Source: Datura wrightii
Lineage: Eukaryota > Streptophyta > Magnoliopsida > Solanales > Solanaceae
NCBI GenBank assembly: GCA_035772735.1
Contig: JASDFA010000019.1
Coordinates: 68,176,001 to 68,240,000, forward strand
Reading direction: 5' to 3'
Length of the DNA: 64,000 nt
Part shown: piece after piece, positions 10,739 through 21,984 of the stretch
Layout of the letters: the number at the start of each line of letters is the position of its first letter
How positions within the stretch are numbered: the first letter of the stretch is position 1
Notes under the pieces: model-generated
What the model saw: only the letters and a program-made list of their open reading frames with translations
What the model was told of the DNA's origin: nothing
Database searches by the model: none
Program-made: the position numbers and the translations under genes

Positions 10739-13068
10739 TGTAATGTCCCGAAAACCCTAAGACCAGATCCGAGAGTTGAAACGGAGAAAATAGGATTTTC
10801 TGCACCAGATTACAGAACGAGTCATCCTGTGACCCGTGGGGTAGGCCACGTGAAGTGACTCGTGGGGAAGGATTCAAACTTGGTTGTTAATTTGGGAAAA
10901 ATTTTAGTGACCACGAGTCGTGGTCAACACCACGAGCCTCCAAGTGAGTCGTGGTCAAGGGTTGACTGAAAGTTGGAAAAGTTCAGGCAGTGTACTTAAC
11001 TGGTCCTCACCACGACTCATTTGGGACACCGCGAGTTGTGGTGTCACCCGTGGTGACCCTAGGAGGTTTTGGCAGTGAGGGTGACGGGAGGCGGCCACGA
11101 GTCGTTGGGTCTCCCGGCGACTCGTGAAGTCATTCGTTGGCTGGATTGAAGAAATTGTAAAAAACTTCTAATGCACCTAATGACTGGACTCCATGAGTCG
11201 TTCTTGACCTCATGATCGTGGAGTGTCTTGTGAGGACGCCTACACCCTAAACTACGTCGTTTTGGGTTATTTTGAGGGGATTTAGAGGGGCTAAACGCCC
11301 CCCCCCCCCATTCCCACTCAGATTTTCAGAAAAATAATGTAAAGTTTCTATCATAAAGGTTCATAGCAGAAGTTAGGAAGATCGATCCTTCTAAGAATTT
11401 TCAAGGAATTCTCTTAGAGATTTCCATCACTAGGTATGTGGGAATTCAACAAGGGAATAGTTCTTCTCTTGTGTCCCTAAAATTCTGCTTTATCTTCTCT
11501 ATCAATTCTAGCCCTGAAAAGTTCTAATGTGAAGAAAATTCATATCAGACTTCATTTAATTCATGTAGAATATTATTTATGTTAATTGTAGATACTTTTC
11601 CACCAGTTTGTGACTATGTTGATGCTTGTCCCTGTAAAGCAAAATCTAGCCCTAGCTCTTAAATGCAGAAAAACTAGAGTCTTGCATAATTGTTCAATTA
11701 TCGAAACTGTTTGATTCTGTTAGTGTTGGGGGTTCCCATATTGCTAGTTTTTATTGAAAACTAAGTCTAATATAGGTCAGTTGAGTGTTAGTCAAAATGT
11801 TAGAATACTCACTGTTAGTCAGAGATGTCAGTTGATCAGTTTGACTACAGAAATTCTCGAGGTGTTAGTAGTGCCTCCAAGTTATCAGAATTAGGCTCAG
11901 TGTCAGATTTTAGTGGTTCTTTAGGCGTTCATGACACTTTTAGATAAGCAACTCTAACCAACCTTAGGACCCCAGCTTCATATTATAGTTTGCCCTTACA
12001 CGGTTACGACGGTTCTAGATAAGCAGCTCTAATAAGTCATAGAACCCAGTTACAGAATTCGGTCCGATAAGACTCTCAGGGTGCTTCCAAATAATATTTC
12101 TGACTTAGTCTTGGGCCCCAGTTTTGAGTTATCAGCTTAGTAGTCAGTCTAGGACTATCCCGTGGGAGAAGGACTTAGCACCGCGTAGACCGGGGTTCTA
12201 GCGCCACCCAGATTCCCAGAACTATGTTACCACTGCAGGATATATTTTTATTGGCCTTATGGCCCAGACCTGTGATCACCCAGTTTATGCCTTTATACCC
12301 TGGCAAGGTATACTGGCTCCTACCGATAGGGTTTATACATCGGACTCCATGTCTAGCTCACGTGGTTATATGTTGGTTATAGACTCTCCCACTAGTTAGC
12401 TCAGTTGAGTCTCAGATTAGTCAATTTAGTTTATGTTTGCTCAGTTCAGCACAGTTAGTTCAGACTCAAAAATCTCAGATTTAGGGCATGTCTTTGACCA
12501 TTAGATAAGGTCACCTTGACTATCTCAGACTATTTCAGTTATTTCAGTTCAGTATATCAGTTGGTAATTGCATGTCAATATATTTCAGTTATTTATTCCA
12601 TTTTGTTATGTTTTCTCCCAATTAGTCAGTACATTCAAAGTACTGAAGCATACCTTTTAAGTGTATCATTTTATGATACAGTCACAGGTTCTCAGACTCA
12701 ACGTCGTCAGTAGATTTACTCTGGTGATATCAGCAGCAGCAGTGGTGATTCCTCATCTTTCAAGGATGATATTTGATTTGCTTCTATTCATTTTCTTTCA
12801 GTCAGACTTTAGAGTTAGCTGGGGGCTTGTCCCAGCAACTCACATTAGTAGATGGCTTTCAAACAGAATTTCAGATGTTCAATATTGTTGTTCTTTCAGA
12901 TGTATGAACTTATAATTAACTTAGTTTTCTTAAATGATTCCATTATTTAAAGCTTCCGTTATGTTTTACTCAGAATTGCCAGTGTTATGATAGACCATGG
13001 GTTGACTTGGGGTTACTTGTAATCCTAAGTACCTTGTTTCATCCAAGGTATAGACTCGGGGCATGACA
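10739..13068 (+). repeat. E2 3' LTR (family A)
   Basis: 2330 bp, TGTAATGTCCCG to GGGGCATGACA. It provides the uninterrupted version of the site hit by E1 (12037-12041). It contains the ACGAGTCGT-type cluster at about 10815-11225, including an almost perfect 17-bp palindrome at 10909-10925, and a run of 12 C at 11298-11309. No coding sequence seen. Confidence 0.92.
10815..11225. promoter_or_regulatory. ACGAGTCGT-type dyad cluster in E2 LTR
   Basis: Repeated CACGAGTCGTGG-type words. GACCACGAGTCGTGGTC at 10909-10925 is a palindrome except for its central base. It lies at the same distance from the LTR start as the cluster in E1. Function unknown. Confidence 0.5.
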
Positions 13069-14415
13069 AAGATGGTGTGCTTCGATATCAGGGCCGCTTG
13101 TATATTGTGTGTTCCGGATGTTGGTGATTTGAGAGATCAAATATTTCACGAATCTCAAGGTTCAAGGTATTTCATACATCCAGGTGCCACCAAGATGTAT
13201 CAAGACCTACGGGAAGTCTATTGGTGCAATGGCATGAAGAAGGACATAGCGGAGTTTGTGGCTATGTGTCCAAATTGTCAACAAGTGAAAGTAGAGCACC
13301 AAAGACCAGGAGGTATACTTCAAGACATCAGTATCGCTACTTGGAAATGGGAGGAGATCAATATGGACTTCATCACAGGGTTGCCTCGCACTCGTCAATA
13401 GTACGACTCCATTTGGGTGGTTCTGGACAGGTTGACCAAAGTCGCTCATTTCCTACTGGTCAAAACCACCGATTCAGTGGAGGATTATGCTAATTTATAC
13501 ATTCGAGAGTTGGTCCAGTTGCATGGAGTGCCATTGTCCATCATATCATATAGAGGTACTCAATTTACCTCCCATTTTTGGAGATCATTTCAAAAGGGAC
13601 TTGGTACTCAGGTCAAACTCAATACAACATTTCACCCACGAATAGATGGTCAGGCGAAGCAGACTATTCAGACTCTCGAGGACATGTTGAGAGCATGTGT
13701 GATTGACTTCAAGGGTAGTTGGTATGATCATTTGCCTCTCATTGATTTTGCGTATAACAACAGCTAGCATTCCAGCATTCAGATGGCTCCGTTTGAGGCT
13801 CTCTATGGGTGGATATGCAAATCTCCGATTGGATGGTTTGAAGTCGGTGAAACTGCGATGATAGGACCGGATTCAATCCATGAGGCTATGGAAAAAGTTC
13901 AGCTCATAAGGGGCAGATTGAAAATAGCTCAGAGTCGCCAAAAGTTCTATGCAGATGTGAGAAGGAGGGAACTAGAGTTTGAAAGTAACAATTGGGTGTT
14001 TTTATACGTATCTCCCTTGAAGGGAGTGATGAGGTTCGGAAAGAAGGGGAAACTCAATCCCCGTTATGTTGGCCCATACTAGATCGTGAAACGGGTTGGC
14101 AAGGTGGCATATGAATTGGAGTTGCCCTCAGAATTAGCTTCCATTCATCCTATTTTTCATGTATCACTCTTAAAGAAGTGTTTGGCTGATCCATCTCTAG
14201 TTGTTCCGGTGGAGAGTGTAGGTGTCAAGGACAACCTTAGTTATGAAGAGGTTGTGGTGGAGATACTGGATCGGCAGGTTCTCAAGCTAAGGAACAAATA
14301 AGTAGCTTTAGTTAAAGTTTTATGGAGGAATAAGCATGTTAAGGGAGCAACATGGGAAGCCGAAGTAGATATGATGGCTAGATACCCACGTCTATTTCAT
14401 TCTGACTAAATTTAA
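13069..14415 (+). pseudogene. E3 integrase and chromodomain-tail remnant
   Basis: The zinc finger is at about 13175-13290 ([16 protein letters not shown]). The core starts with INMDFITGLPRTRQ (stop TAG at 13399) and LDRLTKVAHF. The second catalytic aspartate is tyrosine (ISYRGTQF) and the DX35E glutamate is lysine (DGQAKQT), so the DDE triad is destroyed at two of three positions. Further stops are at 13765, 14080 and 14299. The C-terminal part ([43 protein letters not shown]) is otherwise easy to follow. Confidence 0.88.
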
Positions 14416-14654
14416 GCATGAGGTATCACTTTTTCCCCTAAAACTCCATTCAGATTCATGTTCAGTTCATATGTCCTAGTTTCTTTTATGTCAAAGCATG
14501 TATGTATGATTTGTGAATTCATCTCAGTCATGTAGTTCAGTTTGGAGGCAGTCATTCCGTCAATTTTCCGCTTACATGATAAGTATTTGAATATTATGAT
14601 TGCATTTCTCTACTTTTATGTATGTTTTCCAACATTCGATGGACAAATGTTCCC

Positions 14655-14663
14655 AAGGGGGAG
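14655..14663 (+). other. E3 polypurine tract
   Basis: AAGGGGGAG, a few bases before the TGTAATGCCCCG start of the LTR. Confidence 0.82.
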
Positions 14664-14667
14664 TTAT

Positions 14668-16984
14668 TGTAATGCCCCGAAAATCCTAAGATTAGATCCG
14701 GGAGTTGAAACAAAGAAAAAAAAATTTTCTACACCAGGTCACAGGACGAGTCGTCCAGTGACCCATCAGGATGACCACGAGTTGTTAACTGACTCATGCC
14801 GAGGAGTTGGACTTAGTTGGAAATTTTAAGCTTGGGGTGAACACGGATGTGACAACCAGTCGTGGTCAACCCCATGACTCATTAAATCAGTCATGGTCAA
14901 GGATGGTTGAAGGAAGAGGAAGTTTGGACAGTGCACTTAAGGGGCCCTCACCACGACTCGTTGGGTGCACCACTAGTCGTGGCGACGCCCGTGGTGACAC
15001 CCAGGTGGTTTTCGGCAGTGAGGATGATAGAAGGTGACCACGAGTCATGGTCACCAGTAACAGGTCATTAAGTGCCTCGTGGTGGAAACTTGATGCAGTT
15101 TCCAGTGAAGACGATGGATCGCAGGCCACGACTCGTGCCCAGGGACAACGACTCGTCCAGTCCCTCATTGGAACTGGCAGTCTGTTTTGCCCTGTGAGTT
15201 TAGTAAGGGTTTTTTCATAATTTCTATGATTCTAAGGCCTAAACTACGTCGTCTTAAGCTCTGAATAGTGAGTTTTAAGAAGGGTAAGTTCATTCGAAGA
15301 CTAGCCAAATTCATGCATGCAAGTTAAGAAATCTAAAAAGGGTAATCGAGCTCAATCTCTCAAAGTTCTTCCTCAATTATCCTTGGGCAATCAGAGAAGT
15401 TGTAGAATCAGATCCTCTCAGGTATGTAGGGTTATGTATGGGTGAAATTGTTCATACCCATGCCCAATCGCTCTCTAATTCACGAAAATCTATATGTTGA
15501 TTCTATGAGGTTTTAACCCAATTCATGAATTCCCTAAGTTTCTACCATGGGTACTATCTAAGAATGTTTCTATTGTTGAATTATGATTCATGGGCAAGTT
15601 TTACAATGTTTTTAATTATAAATCAAATTTCAAGTTTTATAAACTATGATGCCCATCCATAAGATTTCATGAAAGTTGAGATCCATAATATATGTTCAAG
15701 TATGATGTGATATTTATGAGAAAAGCAAGTTTTCAAGCTACTCGTGTCTATCGTCATGTTTTCAAGTGAATCAAGTATTTTCAAGCATGTTTAAGTATTG
15801 GGCAAGCCCATATGTCCAAGTATGATTTATGATTTTATGTCAATTAGCTTACCACATGGATTTGGAGTCTAAACTCCAAATTATGTTCAGCTTGTGGTAT
15901 GGTTTGAGCCAAGGCTCCTCATGTATGATTTCAGATTTTATATGTACATGATTATTCAGCTTCATCACCAGATGATGGTCAGCTTCGCTGAAAAACACTG
16001 GACAGCATGTGCAAGTTTTTGGGAGTAGTGTCTAGCACCGAGTAGGCTAAGGGTCAGTCAACCCTATTCCTCAAAACTACGAGCCAATGTAGGTATGTTC
16101 AGATTACTCGGGACCTACTTTGTGAGCTTTCCCCTGCCTTAAGGGGTCTTCTGCTTAATATCGATATCATGGTAGCTTTCTTAGCCCTAGCAAGGCTTTG
16201 GACGACTCTGCCCACTTGAGTGTGATAGTCGGGACCACGTAAGATCTATCGTGGTAATGTCGGTTACATGGCGAGTCTCCCATTATTCCTCATGATTTTA
16301 GTTATGCATATACATCAGTCATGATATTATATTTTCAGCAAGTTTGACCCAATGTTCAGTTTTTCTTATGATTATCAGTTTTCAGCTTTGGGTCATTCAA
16401 ACGAGTTATGATATGCAGTTATGGATCATGATTTCAGAAAATATCATGCAAGCCCTACTCTCAGAATCTTATCTTGATTAAGTTTTATATTATGCATGAT
16501 TTAATGATTTTACTTACTTAAGCGGTTTTACTTACCTTGCATACTCGATACATTCCACGTATTGACCGCATACTCTATGTTGTATTGTTTCATGATACAG
16601 GCTCCGATATTAAAACTCAACCACATTGCTAGCCAGTCTTCCAGTGTAGCATATCCAGTCTCAGCTGGTGAGTCCTCATCTCCCTAGGACCATTTCTTAT
16701 CAGTTATCTTTATATTTTCAGTTCAAACTTAGTGAGTTAGTTGGGGTCTTGTCCCATCAACTCATCATAAGTAGAAGCTCTTCAAACATAGATTGTATTC
16801 AGCTTCAGACTCGTGTTGTATGTTCAGATTTTATGCTATCTTTAGATTTCCGCTATGTTTATCATGTTGATCTTCCACTTTTATTGATTGAGTTAGAAGT
16901 TATGTTCATTCCATGGGTTGACTTAGAGCCTCTTGGGGTTTCTTGTCCCATTTCTCAATTTGGGTTTATGTTCGGGTTGTGACA
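14668..16984 (+). repeat. E3 3' LTR (family A)
   Basis: 2317 bp, TGTAATGCCCCG to GGGTTGTGACA. ACGAGTCGT-type words are concentrated at about 14745-15165. The downstream half resembles the E1 LTR more closely than the E2 LTR (CTAGCACCGAG, ATCATGGTA, ACTTACCTTGCATACT). Nothing coding seen. Confidence 0.9.
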
Positions 16985-17969
16985 CCTAGACGGCACTCCC
17001 CTAGATGGTTCTTGCCACACCTAGGACATGCTGAAAAAGTGCGGCTGCTGGAGACATGGCTCTGGGACTGGAAGCCTAATGTCCCACCCCTCCTATCCTT
17101 ACAGGGTCTAGAAGACAGAGCACTGGATGAAGAAGGTGTTGAAGGCCTCTGTTGCTACTACTGGGGGCGATTACCAACACCTGACCTCTGTTGCGCATAC
17201 TCAAACTAACATGTTTTGGCCCGTTTACTTTCCCTCTCTATCTACTTCAACTTCTCTGCCTCTACGTGTTATGCATGAATGATGATACTAAAGACGTCTA
17301 TATCTTTGATAAGCATGGCGGTCTTGCATTCTTTGACCACCAGGTCTGAGACTCTATTAACGAACTTGAGCATGTAAGCCCTTGGCTCGGTAACCATTTC
17401 TAGAGCATATCTCAATAGTTGAGTGAACTTTAGTGCGTATTCTTGTACTATCATATTGTTCTGCCTCAAGTTCATAAATTCAGCATCCTTAGCTTCCTTA
17501 ACTCCTAGGGAAAGAACCTGTCCAGAAATGTCGTGACAAACTCATCCCATTCCACCAGACCTACACCATTCTGCCTTTCCTCCTTCCATTGCTTTTACCA
17601 AATCTGAGCCACCCTTTTTGACTAATAGGCAGGCAGATTAGCACTTTCTGTAGAGGTAACACCCATGATTTGGGTGATCTAAATCTTATCAATGAATTCC
17701 TGTGGATCCTCATCTACTTTAGACCTGTGAAATATTGGGGGATTCATCCGAGTGAAATCTCGAACTCTGGTGGCAGTTGCAGGCCCATTTGTATTAACTG
17801 GTACAACGACCTACTAATTAACCCGGTTGGTCATTGCCTGGGCCAGCATGTGAATAGCATCCCAGAATTCTACGTGGGACACCTGGTCGCCTTGAGGGGC
17901 TACGAGAGCTGGTGGGGCTGGCCGGTTAACATTTCCAGTCCTCCTTCTATTTCCCCTTTTTGGAGGCAT
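16985..17969 (-). pseudogene. E4 gag remnant
   Basis: Starts at 17969 (MPPKRGNRRRTGN, NRPAPPALVAP) and is clearly homologous to the E2 gag start. Capsid-type stretches follow (VRDFTRMNPP, VDEDPQEFIDKI, WKEERQNGVGLVEWDEF, then YALEMVTEPRAYMLKFVNRV at about 17360-17420). It is broken by stops near 17810, 17595 and 17500. It ends in the first CCHC-like segment (CPRCGKNHLGEC), where E3 is inserted. Confidence 0.85.
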
Positions 17970-18170
17970 TGTTAACTAAAAAGGGTAAAGCATGAGTTAG
18001 TAGGATAATTTTAGAGCTCAAACTCTACGCACGATAAGAATCATAAAGTAAAGGATTTTTCCTAAAAATGCCTCATAGCCTCCCACTCATAAGTGTAACA
18101 CACTTCATATCTATGAAAAGGACTCCACTTGATGCGGCTTTCAGACATCCTAGGATACTCTAAACCTGAT

Positions 18171-18182
18171 GCTCTGATACCA
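18171..18182 (-). other. E4 primer-binding site
   Basis: The complement reads TGGTATCAGAGC exactly. It lies four bases from the LTR end at 18187. Confidence 0.88.
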
Positions 18183-18186
18183 AGTT

Positions 18187-19313
18187 TGTCACAACCCGAA
18201 TTCACACCCTAGATGAGACATGGTACTTAGGATCATAAGTGACCCTAAGCAAACCCTGGTAAAGCATATTTCTACTAAGACTAATCTACTAAAAATAATT
18301 ATAATAAAGCGTAAGCTAACAATGTAAATAAACTAATACTGGATAATGACAAAATCTGAACAAAATCTAAAAATCCAAGTTGAACATATAAATATTGTTT
18401 GAAAGCCTTATTAAATGAACCAATGAGTTTTTGGGACAACCCCCAGCTAACTCTAATGTCTGAACTAAAACAAAATAAATACAACTTAAGATGGAACTAC
18501 GTCCCTCGACAGATAAGGACTCACCACTGAAGTTGCTGGGATATCGCCGAGAGAGTCTAACTAGGATGCTAAGGCTAAGTACTTGAGCCTATATTATAAA
18601 ATGATATAGCACATAAAAGTATATGATCAGTACTTTGAATATACTAAGTATGTGAGATGAAACTAAAACATAAGAATACTGAATATCTGTAAACTATACT
18701 GACAAGACATGCAATGACCATATCTGGATTCATAAGTATTGAAAATCTGATAATACTATAAGTACTAATAACTGTTTGAAGGTCATAATCATATCCTGAT
18801 ATCTAGAAGACTAAACTAAATTGGAGACTATGATTGTACTAGACTGATTTGTACTATGGGAGAGACTACAACTGACATATAACCACATGAGCTAGACGTG
18901 GATTCCGATGTATACTCCCCAAGGAAGGCCCACTATCCCATACCAGGGTACAGTGGCTGAACTGAGTGATCATTGTTTGGGGCCCATTCGGGCTACTAAC
19001 CTACAGTGCCAACGTAGTTTTGGGAACCTAGGTGCACTAAACCCCAGCCCCTCGGTGCTATGTACTACTCGCACTGGAAATCCTCAATGTACCTAACCAT
19101 GCTGATACCTCAAAACTGATATCCTAAGACTAAGTCAGAATTACTTATCTGAAAGTGTTCAGAAAGTCTAAGGATCTAAAAGAAACTATGTTCTAAGACA
19201 TGTCAGAGATGCTTTATATGAAAGCATCGTAACAGTCTAAAAATCATCTAATAACTAATAAACTGATATTAGTGAGTTTACTGAGTTTCTCAAAAGACTA
19301 ATCAAAGTCAAAC
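18187..19313 (-). repeat. E4 5' LTR, distal (U5-side) part
   Basis: Starts on the plus strand as TGTCACAACCCG, the reverse complement of a family A LTR end. It contains the reverse complements of family A marks (GGACTCACCACTG, GACAACCCCCAGCTAACTC). It stops at about 19313, where E5-type gag sequence begins. With 28986-30024 it makes about 2.17 kb, close to other family A LTRs. Confidence 0.8.
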
Positions 19314-19676
19314 TAGTGCCTTCTCCTACTACAGGGAGACCGATATGAAGTCTCCCTGCCGCCCTCAGATCGGGTTAGCTTTAACTAGGGCACCCTGCTA
19401 GTGCCTTCTCCTGCTGCAACATCTAACTTCCTGCCAGTCGTGGTTTATCGCGTGTCCAACATTTCTCTATAGACAAGCAGAATATAGTAAGCTTAGGGAC
19501 TCAACCCTATACACTACAGCTCCATAACACGATTAGAAGAGAAAGAAGAGTAACAACTCTATCATGCCTCACAGCCTTCTGTCTATAAAATGTGGTGCAT
19601 AACACATCCATAGACAAGACTCTACTTGACATGGCTTGCACACTCCCTGGGATATGACCTGCTCTGATACCAAGTT
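19314..19676 (-). mobile_element. Second internal-region fragment downstream of E5
   Basis: PBS, leader and the first gag codons run away from the 3' LTR of E5. They align over the whole stretch with 26620-26948 of E5 itself (same CTTAGGAACTCAACCCTAT, CATCCATAGACAAGACTCTA and ACATCTAACTTCCTG words). It breaks off at about 19314, where the short word CTAGTGCCTTCTCCT (19310-19324) is repeated at about 19398, and passes straight into the E4 LTR. This is the remnant of an LTR-internal-LTR-internal array. Confidence 0.8.
19661..19672 (-). other. Second PBS, abutting the E5 3' LTR
   Basis: The complement is TGGTATCAGAGC, unmutated, next to the LTR edge at 19677. A 3' LTR should be followed by host DNA, so this marks the tandem structure. 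Confidence 0.85.
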
Positions 19677-21438
19677 TTTCACGCCCCACCTTGGGAGGCA
19701 TGACTGGCACTTAGTGCCATACTGGGATTTGACTGACCTGGATGGGCCTATACACGTCTGGTGCAATCCTGCAACTTAACTCAAGAAAACAACAAGATAT
19801 ATCTCGGCTGTAAACACAGCCTTTGGCCGACGAGACCGTATAGCCACCTGTAAAAGAAAACAGCTAACCAACAACAGGCAATAAAAAGGGAATCCTATAT
19901 GGGCCGACAAGACCATCGTAATGTTTAGTTTTAGCAGAATGGAAATCAGACACTAAACTATGTTATGGCCGAGAAGGTCACTAACTAACAGCTAAATAAG
20001 GCCCCACACGGACAAAACTAACCACAGGGAATCTTTAAATCTACAAGCCTCTAGGAGTGAAATAATGGTCGAGACAGGGCCCGACCTACCCATAAATTAT
20101 ACAATAAAAAAGAGCAAACCTTTTAACTATTATCCCCTGAGGAAGAGAGCTAACTATATTGCTGATTTGGGCTGAAGGCTAAGGAGGTCCTAATCCATGT
20201 CTATCCGCACTTGCAGGCAAGTAATACAGCGCCCCAAGGATGGGCATACCGAATATGTAAGGCAGTAACGGAAAATAACTTAATAAACTTGAAATAAAAC
20301 TGAAAGTAACTGAGTAGAAGGGAAATGGATATAACCTGAATAACTTAACTTCCTGTTGTCTAATCTATTAGTAAATAGTGCAAACAAGAACTTTACCTGG
20401 CCCCCATAAGCCGAAAGAGGTACAAACAGCATAGATAACCCACTCGGGGCCCCCATAACCCCTGGCGAGCGTACTTCAATCTATATACCCCTAACAAGGT
20501 CAAAATGAGTCAACTAGTAACTATTGCCAATCTACCGGTCCCCTGGGTCTGCAATTGAGCCCACTCGTCCCCTGAACTGTAGTTGTGTCTGAGTCCAGTG
20601 GACTCTTGATAACTACACCTGGGCACCAGGCTCGAGGGGGTGTGATGCCAATACGGCATAGAACTGGTAGTCTAGCCATGGAATGGACTATATAAGGCCC
20701 TTGGGCCTCATCATCGTCCCTTGGGATGGCATATTGCTCCTTGGAGCAACATCATATAGCCCCTGGCGGGCAACGACACAGCTAGTAACCCGGGGGTTGG
20801 TTATGGAAGGCTATACATGGCAAAGTCAATCCCAAACTAAACATAGAGTACCGGTCTCAACTAATAGCAATAGCTAATCACAATAACAATACTTCTAGCT
20901 CCTTTACTGGGACTCAAACTGTATTACAATGCTATAGAAACTAACTTGCCGAAAGGATTTGCCTTAACATACCTTAGCTGTTGATTCCCGATTATCTAAC
21001 GAGTTTCAATTTGTATTCAACAGCTCTTTCCAACTATAACCATAATACTGGGAGAAAGAGACTACTTTCAATACCAAATTCGACTTAATATGATAACTTT
21101 TAATGCTAATAATAATAATACTTCAACTTTGCAGAATACGGTCGAAAACCCATAATTTCCCAGGAATTCAAAAGGGAGAAATGCTTACTTGAAGCTTTAG
21201 GAATCAATTTGGAGCAATTCTGATCACTCCTACTCGGCGGAGTTCCAATTCACCGGACGTATTTCAAGAAACTAACTCTGTAGTAATTCTTCCTACAAGC
21301 TTAGAACTTGATACCTGAAGTAAATTTGAGTTTGGATCGCGTTTAGCAACGTAGTCGAAGAAATTTGCATGAAAAATGTCATTCTCCTACTACATTGGAC
21401 GGGCGTCTTCTTGATATAATGAAATCAAATGAAACAAC

Positions 21439-21469
<31 letters not shown>

Positions 21470-21669
21470 CTTTGGGATGGTGGGCATGGGGTCCGTGGGG
21501 GTCCATGACACGCTACCCCTGTCGCAACCTTCTCCGGCATTCTCCCTCACTACCTTGATTCTGCTCTTTAACATCCTTTCCCCCGGCCCTTTCTATGCGT
21601 CGTACTCTAAAACTCTCGACTTACATACGAATATGCTAACTAAACGATAGAAACTTTTGGGGTGTAACA
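19677..21669 (-). repeat. E5 3' LTR (family B')
   Basis: 1993 bp. The element-sense start is TGTTACACCCCAAAAG at 21669. The element-sense end is GTGAAA rather than GTGACA. A TA repeat occupies 21442-21469 at the TATA position, directly downstream in element sense of a CG-rich motif group (21475-21545). No coding sequence seen. Confidence 0.88.
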
Positions 21670-21670
21670 T

Positions 21671-21684
21671 CCTTCCCCCCTTAG
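21671..21684 (-). other. E5 polypurine tract
   Basis: The complement is CTAAGGGGGGAAGG, directly before the LTR start at 21669. Confidence 0.82.
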
Positions 21685-21984
21685 AAATATTCGTCCTTGA
21701 ATGTCAACTTCAACTTACAGGAGTTAACTCTTTTAACTAATGTTCTGGAAAAATTTTAGCAGAGTCTCCCCTATAATATGGACTATCTGAAAAATCTAAA
21801 ACATAAAAAAGTCCAATATAGGTATCTCATAGTGTACTATAGCAACTATTTCACAACAAAATGGTAGTCAACCAAATAGTATAGATAACATGAATCATAA
21901 AATAACAGCTGAACAACAACTTTACCTTAATTGCATAATCTAGATTAATCCTGAAACAAATGAGGATATTTGGATCTTATTTCG

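Larger units (their letters stand above)
4678..13068 (+). mobile_element. E2: Ty3/gypsy chromovirus (Tekay-like), interrupted in its 5' LTR by E1
   Basis: Complete apart from the part of the 5' LTR lying beyond E1. The order is partial 5' LTR, PBS, gag, protease, RT, RNase H, integrase, chromodomain tail, polypurine tract, 3' LTR. It is inserted into the integrase region of E3, whose reading resumes at 13069 (likely duplicated target AAGAT at 13069-13073). Coding is heavily decayed. Confidence 0.92.
13069..16984 (+). mobile_element. E3: Ty3/gypsy chromovirus (Tekay-like), right part after the E2 insertion
   Basis: Begins in the linker before the integrase zinc finger (DGVLRYQGR in E3 codons) immediately after the E2 LTR end, and runs to a 3' LTR end at 16984. 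The sequence after it is minus-strand gag of E4, so E3 is inserted there. CCTAG (16985-16989) is the likely target duplication. The 5' part of E3 is left of the window. Confidence 0.9.

Noticed and set aside
16985..17209. Plus-strand 88-codon frame 16943-17209 as a gene
   Set aside because: It spans the E3 LTR end into antisense gag of E4 across an insertion junction.
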